Made by a program: the position numbers and the translations under genes. Of a DNA stretch of 40,608 bases, positions 27,338-34,157 are shown one piece after another (within the stretch, counting starts at the first letter, position 1; each line of letters opens with the position of its first letter). Source of the stretch: Salinarimonas sp. GTDB lineage: Bacteria > Pseudomonadota > Alphaproteobacteria > Rhizobiales > Beijerinckiaceae. The notes under the pieces were generated by a model. That model had not been told where the DNA came from, ran no database searches, and saw only the letters and a program-made list of their open reading frames with translations. The DNA is taken from positions 1 through 40,608 of the forward strand of contig JAFIEI010000034.1 in NCBI GenBank assembly GCA_020832565.1. Reading direction: 5' to 3'.

Positions 27338-28621
27338 TTATCCGAGCAGCAGGCGCGGCAGGAAGGTCGAGAGATCGGGCACATAGGTGACCACGATCAG
27401 CGTGGCGATATTGATCCCGACGAAAGGCCACACCCCTGCGATCACGGCGGAGACCGGTTTGTTCAGGGTCGATGACGCGACGAAGATGTCGAGCCCGAAG
27501 GGCGGCGTGATCATGCCGATACAGATGTTCAGGCAGACGATCAGCCCGAAATGCACCGGGTCGATTCCGAAGGCCAAAGCCACCGGATAGAAGGCCGGGA
27601 CGAGCACCAGCAGCGCGGAATTGGGATCGATGAACATGCCCGCGATCAGGAAGACCACATTGACCACGATCAGGAAGACGATCCAGTTCGCCTCGATGGT
27701 CTGCATGAAGGAGATCACCAGCCCCGGCACCTGCGCCAGCGTGATGAAATAGGAGACGAGACTGCCCATGGCGAGGAGCACGAAGATCACCGAGGTGGTG
27801 ATCGCCGCCTGGCCGGCGATGGTATAGACATCGCGCAGGCGCATCTCGCGATAGACGAAACACTCGACGAGGATGGCGTAGATCACGCTCACCGCCGCCG
27901 CTTCCGTCGGCGTGAAGGTGCCCGAATAGATGCCGCCCAGAATGATTACCGGCAGGCCGAGCGCCCAGAGTGCGGCCCTCACGGCGCGCATGCGGTCCGC
28001 CCAGGGCATCGGCGTGCTGCCGGTGCGCCCCGAGAGCTTGCCCTCGACCATGACATAGGCGGCGAAGGCCAGCGAAAGGAATATCCCGATCACCAGCCCG
28101 CCGGCGAACAGACCGGTGATCGAGGTGCCGGTGAGCCAGCCATAGATGATCAGCGTGATTGAGGGCGGGATCAAAAGCGCCGATTCGGCAGATGAGACGA
28201 TCAGCCCGAGCGAGATCTTGTCGCCATAGCCCGCCTTGCGCAGCTCCGGATACATGATCCGCCCCATCGCCGCGACGGTAGCAGGCGCCGAGCCCGAGAC
28301 CGAGCCGAAAGCGGCGGAGCCCGCGATGGTGGAATAGCCCATCCCGCCGGGGCGATGGCCGAGAAAGCTCTTCACCATCGTGGTGAGATGGCGCGCGATA
28401 TGGCCGCGCGCCATGATCTCGGCGGCGAAGAGAAAGAAGGGAATGGCGAGCAGGGTGGAATGGTTCACCCCGCCCAGAATGCGCTGGCCGATGGCGATAT
28501 CCGGCAGCCGAGCGAAATAGGTCTCCTTGATCAGGAGGCCGGGCAGGCCGAGCACCAGCAGCATCTCGAAACCGAGAAAGAGCAGCACCAGCGCGAAGAC
28601 GGAGATGATGACGACACCCAT
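27338..28621 (-). CDS. dctM: TRAP transporter large permease subunit
   Basis: 427 residues, normal for DctM, with about 12 hydrophobic segments. Family marks include LLAIPFFLFAAEIM, the GSAAFGSVSGSAPATVAAMG loop, LLIPPSITLIIYG and the repeat-half equivalents LIAGMFIDPNSA and GMITPPFGLDIF. It is the Na+-coupled channel part of a TRAP importer in the inner membrane. ATG 28621 follows the dctQ stop by one base and has GGAGG in the end of dctQ. An in-frame GTG-less extension upstream overlaps dctQ and is rejected. Confidence 0.95.
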   Translation of the reverse strand: MGVVIISVFALVLLFLGFEMLLVLGLPGLLIKETYFARLPDIAIGQRILGGVNHSTLLAIPFFLFAAEIMARGHIARHLTTMVKSFLGHRPGGMGYSTIAGSAAFGSVSGSAPATVAAMGRIMYPELRKAGYGDKISLGLIVSSAESALLIPPSITLIIYGWLTGTSITGLFAGGLVIGIFLSLAFAAYVMVEGKLSGRTGSTPMPWADRMRAVRAALWALGLPVIILGGIYSGTFTPTEAAAVSVIYAILVECFVYREMRLRDVYTIAGQAAITTSVIFVLLAMGSLVSYFITLAQVPGLVISFMQTIEANWIVFLIVVNVVFLIAGMFIDPNSALLVLVPAFYPVALAFGIDPVHFGLIVCLNICIGMITPPFGLDIFVASSTLNKPVSAVIAGVWPFVGINIATLIVVTYVPDLSTFLPRLLLG

Positions 28622-28622
28622 C

Positions 28623-29141
28623 TCAGTGACCCTCCGCCGTGGCCGCGTCTTCGTCACGCGCGTTCCAGCGATCGATCAGCCCGAACAGGCTCAACCCGTA
28701 GCGCAGGGCGAGCAGCGCGAAGCCGGCTGGCAAGCTGGCATAGAGGATGCCGGCGGAGATGCCGAGTGTCGGGCTGCGCTGGCCGGTGCCGGCGACGCGC
28801 TGGGCGATGTCGAGGCCGATCCAGGCGATGTAGAGGCAGAAGCCGAGACCGACGAGGTCGATCAGCTTGCGCAGGTAGAAGGCGAGCTTTTCCCCGAGCC
28901 TGTCACGGAACACGCTCATGGCGATATGGCGCCCGCGTGCCAGCGCGAGGCCGAGCGCGAGGAACACCATCCAGACCATGAGATAGCGCGTCGCCTCGTC
29001 GACGAAGGCGACATTGCGCGACCAGGCGGGGGCGAGTTCGCGCACGGCGATGCCCGTCGCGTAAAGCGCCACCATGCAGAGCATCAATGTGGCTATGAGG
29101 AAAAACTCGAGCTTTTCCAATGCCTTCAGCGCAACCGACAC
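28623..29141 (-). CDS. dctQ: TRAP transporter small permease subunit
   Basis: 172 residues, four transmembrane helices (about 13-33, 50-72, 90-112, 128-150). The DctQ signature is present: DEATRYLMVWMVFLALGLALARGRHIAMSVF (shown split: residues 48-58 and 59-79). It forms the permease with DctM. The start is GTG 29141 behind GAGGAGGGTGA. A 75-base gap with a terminator-like hairpin separates it from dctP. Confidence 0.93.
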   Translation of the reverse strand: MSVALKALEKLEFFLIATLMLCMVALYATGIAVRELAPAWSRNVAFVDEATRYLMVWMVFLALGLALARGRHIAMSVFRDRLGEKLAFYLRKLIDLVGLGFCLYIAWIGLDIAQRVAGTGQRSPTLGISAGILYASLPAGFALLALRYGLSLFGLIDRWNARDEDAATAEGH

Positions 29142-29160
29142 ATCACCCTCCTCAGCCGGA

Positions 29161-29206
29161 AAGAAAACGGCCCGGAAGACTCCCGCGCGGGGCGCCGTCC
29201 GGGCCG
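29161..29206 (-). terminator. Intra-operon attenuator hairpin between dctP and dctQ
   Basis: On the minus strand a 9-bp stem (29198-29206 with 29168-29176) encloses a GC-rich inner loop and is followed by TTTTCTTT. It lies just past the dctP stop. Partial termination here would let the binding protein be made in excess over the membrane subunits. Confidence 0.7.
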
Positions 29207-29216
29207 GATCAGGCGA

Positions 29217-30236
29217 TTACTCGACGATGCGCGCGTATTCGGCTTCGTAAACCTCGACGATGGCATTCGCCACGGCGCCGGTTTCCGCGACATAGGTGTC
29301 GCGGGCCTGCGGGTACATCATCTCGCGCAGCATGTCGCGCTCTTCATCGGTGATGTCGCGGATGTTCATGCCGGCTTCCTCGAGGCGCTCGCGCGAAGCG
29401 GCCTGCGAGGCTTCCTTGATCTCCTCGACCTGCGGGCGCACCTCGTCGAAGGCTTCGACGATGATGGTCTGATACTCTGCCGGAAGGGAGTTCCACCAGT
29501 CCGGGTTGAACATCACGATGTCTTCGTTGGCGCCGTGCTCGGAGACCAGAAGATTGGTCTGGACCTCGTCGTAGCGCATCGAGGAAATCGTATCGAGTGC
29601 GTTTTCCTGACCATCGACGACGCCGGTCTGCAGCGCTGTGTAGAGTTCGCCGAAGGGCAGGGCGATGGCGGAGGCGCCGACCGCCTCGAATTGCGAGATC
29701 AGCACGCGTGAATCCATCACGCGGAAATGCTGGCCGACGAAATCTTCAACGGAATCGAGCGGCTTGTTGGAGGTGAAGCTCTTGCGCCCGTTCGGCCAGA
29801 TAGCGATGGCGTTGACGCCGATCTCGTCGAAGCTGTCGAGCACCGCCTGACCGAAGGCGCCGGTGCGCAGTTCGTTCGCGGCTTCGCGATCGGCGGGATA
29901 GATGAAGGGCACATCTAGGATCGAGACGGCCGGGTTGAAGCCCGACAGGAAGGCCGCCGGTGAGACGGTGCCCTCGATCACGCCGAGCTGGACGCCCTCG
30001 TTCATCTCGCGCGCCTGGCCGAGCTGGCCGGCGGGAAACAGTTCGAACACGACATTGCCGTCGGTGCGCTCGCGCACGATCTCGGCGACCATTTCGAGGC
30101 CCTGGTGGCGGGCCTGCTCGGCGCGTTCCAGATGGCCGATCCGGGCCGAGAATTCCTGGCTCGCCGCGCCGCCGACGAAGCCGAGCGTCATGGTCAGCGC
30201 AAGTGCACTGACGGCGGTTTTTGAAAGCGTCTTCAT
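29217..30236 (-). CDS. dctP: TRAP transporter substrate-binding protein
   Basis: 339 residues. Signal peptide about 1-26 (cleavage near GGAAS-QEF), so periplasmic. DctP features: GHLERAEQARHQGLEMVAEIV at the N-lobe, FPAGQLGQAREM, the family arginine at Arg172 (HFRVMDS), which usually grips the substrate carboxylate, and LPFGELYTALQTGVVDGQEN. The ligand is therefore very likely an organic acid. GAGGGGAT precedes ATG 30236. It is the first structural gene after the XRE regulator and has its own -35 box and an operator candidate upstream. Confidence 0.95.
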   Translation of the reverse strand: MKTLSKTAVSALALTMTLGFVGGAASQEFSARIGHLERAEQARHQGLEMVAEIVRERTDGNVVFELFPAGQLGQAREMNEGVQLGVIEGTVSPAAFLSGFNPAVSILDVPFIYPADREAANELRTGAFGQAVLDSFDEIGVNAIAIWPNGRKSFTSNKPLDSVEDFVGQHFRVMDSRVLISQFEAVGASAIALPFGELYTALQTGVVDGQENALDTISSMRYDEVQTNLLVSEHGANEDIVMFNPDWWNSLPAEYQTIIVEAFDEVRPQVEEIKEASQAASRERLEEAGMNIRDITDEERDMLREMMYPQARDTYVAETGAVANAIVEVYEAEYARIVE

Positions 30237-30275
30237 GGTGTGATCCCCTCGCATGCTTGTTGCTTACGTTGCGCC

Positions 30276-30304
30276 ATGAAGCCGCGCGAGCCGGATCATG
30301 TCAA
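30276..30304 (-). promoter_or_regulatory. Candidate promoter of the TRAP/pyr operon
   Basis: Perfect TTGACA (30304-30299, minus strand), 17-base spacer, then CTTCAT as a weak -10, with the dctP ATG 39 bases further on. The weak -10 and the adjoining palindrome suggest an activated promoter. Confidence 0.5.
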
Positions 30305-30307
30305 GCA

Positions 30308-30329
30308 ATGATCTCATTTTTGAGACCAT
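30308..30329. promoter_or_regulatory. Palindromic operator candidate
   Basis: A 22-base inverted repeat, arms ATGaTCTCA and TGAGAcCAT around TTTT, with one symmetric mismatch. It ends four bases upstream of the TTGACA box, just after the XRE regulator gene. It is the natural binding site for that dimeric regulator, probably as activator given its position. Confidence 0.55.
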
Positions 30330-30363
30330 GGAGCAGGCAGTCGCTGCCACAAGATTGGGCAGG

Positions 30364-31272
30364 TCAGGACGCGGCCATGCCGTAGCGGCGGATCAGGTCG
30401 TCGAGGTAATCGGCACCCTCGGAGCCGCGAAAGGCGCGCTGCCAAAGCTGTTGCGCGATGGATTCATGCAGCTCCAGCGCCTCGGGGGCGGAGGTGATCA
30501 ATGCCGCGCCGACGCGCACATTGGGCTGTTCGCCCAGACGGAATGGGCTGATTGCCAGAACCGCGCGATCAGGCTGGCGAAAGATCTGGAAACTCGTTGC
30601 CGGGATGGTTTCACGCACGATTCCCACCTGTACGCCGATCGGCGGATCGCGCAGAAGATCGCGGATGGCAAGCGTTTCGGCGCGCGCCTCGCGGCGGCGG
30701 CGCGCAATCGTCTCGGGCAGGAGGTCGTGACGCCCGACGAGGCCGTGCAGCAGGAAGCGCTCGATATCGGCGGAGGAGACGAGGCTTGCGATCAGCGGAC
30801 GCTTTTGCCGATAGGCGGCCTTGCGCGCCGCGAGCACGGCCATCAGCGTCTCCACCGATTGCAGCGCCTGCGCGCGCCCCGCTCCGGTCTCGGTGATGCC
30901 CTCGATCAGCACCTCCCGCAGGGTAGCGTCGTAAGTATCCGAGGTGAGCAGATAGGAGATCGGGCCGAACAGGCCGACGATCTGGTGGCTCATCTCCTCC
31001 AGCTGACGCATGCGCTCGAAGAAGGCGATGGCGGTATCGACATATTCGATCCCGACGCCCAGAAGGGTGGGCAGGGAGACGCCGAGCACATCGGAGATTC
31101 TGGTCAGCGTCTCAATTTTTGGAATTTGCCCCTTTTCGGCCCGGTAGAGTGCCGCGCGGGAGATTCCGAGCCGCCCCGCAAGATCCTCCGGCGCAAGCCC
31201 CCGCCCCATGCGAAAGGCCCTGAGCCTCTCGCCGATCTCACTGAAACGGATCGGGGCGGACGATTCCTGCAT
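30364..31272 (-). CDS. XRE-family transcriptional regulator
   Basis: 302 residues. Residues about 10-68 form a Cro/C1-type helix-turn-helix (IGERLRAFRMGRGLAPEDLA, then GISRAALYRAEKGQIPKIET). The remaining 230 residues are a mostly helical ligand/oligomerisation region (for example YVDTAIAFFERMRQLEEM, and a beta part IGVQVGIVRETIP to RVGAALITS) that I cannot assign to a named sensor domain. It lies 127 bases upstream of dctP on the same strand and is the likely local regulator of the transporter/pyr genes. The ATG at 31272 lacks a strong ribosome site; its upstream region is shared with the divergent tandem-GGDEF-like gene. Confidence 0.88.
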   Translation of the reverse strand: MQESSAPIRFSEIGERLRAFRMGRGLAPEDLAGRLGISRAALYRAEKGQIPKIETLTRISDVLGVSLPTLLGVGIEYVDTAIAFFERMRQLEEMSHQIVGLFGPISYLLTSDTYDATLREVLIEGITETGAGRAQALQSVETLMAVLAARKAAYRQKRPLIASLVSSADIERFLLHGLVGRHDLLPETIARRRREARAETLAIRDLLRDPPIGVQVGIVRETIPATSFQIFRQPDRAVLAISPFRLGEQPNVRVGAALITSAPEALELHESIAQQLWQRAFRGSEGADYLDDLIRRYGMAAS

Positions 31273-31385
31273 GGAATTTCAATAGCCAGCGCCCGGGGCG
31301 GAGTCAAAGCGGGCTGGATAAGGCGATCGATCGAATTATATAAAAAATAGATATTTTAGAAAAAAAATATGATAAAAAATCATGC

Positions 31386-31414
31386 TTGATATAATAAATT
31401 TATATTAATATGGT
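31386..31414 (+). promoter_or_regulatory. Candidate promoter in AT-rich island
   Basis: TTGATA (31386-31391), 17-base spacer and TATGGT (31409-31414) lie in an AT-rich block (about 31322-31415), 65 bases before the large ORF at 31479. The palindrome ATGAT-AAAAA-ATCAT at 31369-31383 sits just upstream of the -35 box. Confidence 0.4.
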
Positions 31415-31478
31415 TAACGCATTGTTGCGCATGGCCATAGCGTGCCCTTGGGTCTGAATGTTTTTTGGAGTTTCAATC

Positions 31479-34115
31479 ATGGTGAGTATCGGTCCGTTTT
31501 CCTCGTCTCTTCAGCAAAATAGCTCGGTTCTCGAGCGCGAAACCTTCAATCTTGACAAGGGCTTATCACCGGACCGTGCCGGCGGCTCGCCGGTTCTGGC
31601 GCAGGCTGCGGGCGAGCTTCCTCTCGGCGATCTGGCCGGAGGGATCTGGCAGCTTTTCTCGGCTGCGGCTCAGGGTATCGGCTGGCTCACTGGCCACGCG
31701 CTGAATGTCGGGGCACGCCTCGTCGGCATGTTGCTCTCCACCCCGACGGCTGATGCGCAGGACCTGCTCGATACCATTCGTGAGCTTGAGGCGCAGGGGC
31801 TGGACATCAACAGTGCGATTACGATGAGCGAACTGCCTGATGGCCGTATGGGTATTTATGCCATCCGCAATACAGATGAACAGTTTCCGGATCTGATCGG
31901 TATCTTGGGTCGAGATGGTTCGATCGCGACGGGGGCATCTACGGCTACAGTCGATGATGCGGGCCGAGTGCGCGCCGGTCCGCAGGAAGGCCGGCGCGAG
32001 GATATCGAAGCCGAGCCGCAGCGGCGTGCGACAGTGCCGGGTGTGACGACACCTCCGCCGCAGCAGCGGCAGGATATGGAATATCCATCAACGGCGACAC
32101 CCGGGGGATCATCGCCGACCAATCCGGATCATACAGGGAGGCCGAGCGGAGAAGGGCCGGATTTCGACCCCAACAGCGCCGGGGGCATGCCGGTCGGCGG
32201 CAGCGAGAGCGGTCTGCCGGAATGGCCGCAATCACTCGACCGTCCCCCGGCAGGCACGGAGATGTCGCCTGAGGCCCAGGCGCAGGTCGATAAGCTCAAC
32301 GCAGCGCGCGAGCAGTTGCGGCAGGAAAGGGCTGAACGCCAGGAGGATATCGACGGACTCGGCAACGAAATCGCCGAAATGGAGGCAGCACGGCGGCAGA
32401 TCCTCGAAAATGGCCGGGCGGATCAGGAGGCGCGCGATATCCTCCGGCAACTCCAGGAGGCCATTGCCGGCGGAGGGCTCGGCACGGCGCTCGGTGGCCG
32501 GTTGAATGATGCAGGACAGATCGGCGAGCTTGCCGAAACGGTTTCCGAGGAGGTCGAGCGGCTCAGGGCCGACGGACGGGAGAATGTGGCCCTCGCACTC
32601 CTCGAACGCCTGTTCGATCGATATGGTGAGGTCCTGCAACAAGGCGTCGGCCAGGCGGGCAGCGGGCAGGGCAGTGCCCTGACACAGGAGAATTTCTCGA
32701 CAGAGGCGGCGCGGATCTTCAACGAGATGGATCTCTCGGAGATCTCGCAGCGGATCGATCCGGATGTCCTGGCGCTCCTGCAAAATCCGCAGGAAGCGAT
32801 CAGGGGCTACACGTCGGACCCATCGCCCGCGTTCCAGCGCATAGCGGATGCGCTTCTGCCGGGGCTGCTCGAAAGCGAAGAAGACCTCGCCCGCTTCATT
32901 GTCTCGGAGAATTTCGTCAATCCCGTTTCCGGGCTCAAGAACGCCAATGCGCTACCCCTCGTCGCGAAGGAGGGGCACCACCTAATCGTGGCGGAATTCG
33001 GCGGCGGCAAATCCGTGAACGAATTGCTGAGCCACAAGCATGGCGATGATCTGATTGCAGCCGGCATGGCCGAGATCGCCCGCGTCGTGACCGAAGCGGG
33101 CGGCGAGGTGCTTCACCCCAATGGGGCGACCGCTGTGATCGTATTGCCACCGGGTGGCGTTGAAGACACGCTTGCGCGCCTTGATGAAGTCTTCCGCGAT
33201 CTGGCAATCGGAACCGCTGACCTCGCTGAAGGCGGTAAGGTTTTCCGCCCGGGTATTGCCTGGTTCGATACCGGGCCGATCGGGGATACGAGCACCGAAG
33301 GGCTCGAGGCGCAGTTCGCCCTGGGTCGGCGAGAGATCGACGCGGTCAAGGCCGAACGTGTGGAGCAGGGGCTGTACCCGGCACGTGGAGCTCGGGAGAA
33401 CGAACTCTTCCAGACGTATGACCGGAACATTCATCGCGATGTGCGACTACTGGAGGGCTTCGCCGAGGTTCCGACTACGGGCTACCGTCACGCGCAGAAT
33501 CAGGTCTTGCGCGACGGTTTCAGCGATCTTCGGGATCAAATTGCGGATATGAATCCGTACCAGCAGGCACAACTCGCCTTGCAAGCGCTGGATAAGGATA
33601 CGATGCAGGCAACCGGCGTCGTGAGCGGCGAGATCCAAGCGCCGCGTGATGCCGATGGGCGTGTGCCGGAAGGCTATGTCCATGTCCAGGGCGACATGTC
33701 CAAATTGTCGGTGCTGAACAACCAGCTTAGCTGGGATGTGGGCGATGCGGCAATCGGCCACCTTAATGCTGCCATCCAGGCTGCGGCCGCAGCCTATCCC
33801 GACATCACCTTCCGGAAATATGGCGGCGACGAATGGGAGGCGATCGGACCGCGCGAATCTGCGGAAGCAGCTGTCGCGATGATCCGACAGTATCTCGCGG
33901 ATGTAACGATCTCCTTCCCCAATCCGAACAACCCGGCGGAGACCTGGACGCTGCACGGTCTCGGCGTGCAGATCGGTATCCTCGATATCGAGCGGGATTC
34001 GCCGACGGGACGCGCTTCGCCCGAAGCCCTCGAACACAACATGGGGGAGGACAAGCTGCTTCAAGGCTATACGCTCGACATCCACGACCAGTATGGCAAC
34101 CCTGTCCAGCCATAA
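31479..34115 (+). CDS. Large protein with two tandem degenerate GGDEF-like domains
   Basis: 878 residues; not a family that I recognise. Layout: Ser/Leu-rich N-terminus without a signal peptide; hydrophobic/amphipathic segment (about 53-88); small mixed domain (about 92-165); Pro/Gly/Ser disordered linker (about 166-262); coiled coil (about 263-330); helical region (about 345-475). GGDEF-like domain 1 (about 482-637) opens with NPVSGLKNANAL like the usual DxLTGLxNRRxL, keeps Lys511, Asn514, His519 and Gly522-Asp523, but has NGATA (548-552) in place of GGDEF. Domain 2 (about 711-878) keeps Asp739, Asn747, Gly755-Asp756 and GGDEW (782-786), but has lost the second Asp, the Lys and the Gly-His. 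GGAG eight bases before ATG 31479 decides the start over ATG 31458. Its composition is less GC-rich than neighbours. Enzymatic activity is doubtful; nucleotide binding is plausible. Confidence 0.75.
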   Translation: MVSIGPFSSSLQQNSSVLERETFNLDKGLSPDRAGGSPVLAQAAGELPLGDLAGGIWQLFSAAAQGIGWLTGHALNVGARLVGMLLSTPTADAQDLLDTIRELEAQGLDINSAITMSELPDGRMGIYAIRNTDEQFPDLIGILGRDGSIATGASTATVDDAGRVRAGPQEGRREDIEAEPQRRATVPGVTTPPPQQRQDMEYPSTATPGGSSPTNPDHTGRPSGEGPDFDPNSAGGMPVGGSESGLPEWPQSLDRPPAGTEMSPEAQAQVDKLNAAREQLRQERAERQEDIDGLGNEIAEMEAARRQILENGRADQEARDILRQLQEAIAGGGLGTALGGRLNDAGQIGELAETVSEEVERLRADGRENVALALLERLFDRYGEVLQQGVGQAGSGQGSALTQENFSTEAARIFNEMDLSEISQRIDPDVLALLQNPQEAIRGYTSDPSPAFQRIADALLPGLLESEEDLARFIVSENFVNPVSGLKNANALPLVAKEGHHLIVAEFGGGKSVNELLSHKHGDDLIAAGMAEIARVVTEAGGEVLHPNGATAVIVLPPGGVEDTLARLDEVFRDLAIGTADLAEGGKVFRPGIAWFDTGPIGDTSTEGLEAQFALGRREIDAVKAERVEQGLYPARGARENELFQTYDRNIHRDVRLLEGFAEVPTTGYRHAQNQVLRDGFSDLRDQIADMNPYQQAQLALQALDKDTMQATGVVSGEIQAPRDADGRVPEGYVHVQGDMSKLSVLNNQLSWDVGDAAIGHLNAAIQAAAAAYPDITFRKYGGDEWEAIGPRESAEAAVAMIRQYLADVTISFPNPNNPAETWTLHGLGVQIGILDIERDSPTGRASPEALEHNMGEDKLLQGYTLDIHDQYGNPVQP

Positions 34116-34121
34116 CCCACC

Positions 34122-34150
34122 CCGCCCCGCCCTGCTCCAGGGCGGGGCGG
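34122..34150. terminator. Strong hairpin between convergent genes
   Basis: A perfect 13-bp GC stem (34122-34134 with 34138-34150) and a CTC loop, six bases past the tandem-GGDEF-like stop and eight before the next gene's stop. The plus-strand side continues ATTGCGTTT, a weak T tract. It probably serves both transcripts. Confidence 0.65.
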
Positions 34151-34157
34151 ATTGCGT

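Noticed and set aside
31403-31420. CtrA-like TTAA...TTAAC half-sites
   Set aside because: Spacing is five bases, not the required seven. A similar pair at 5340-5357 has nine.
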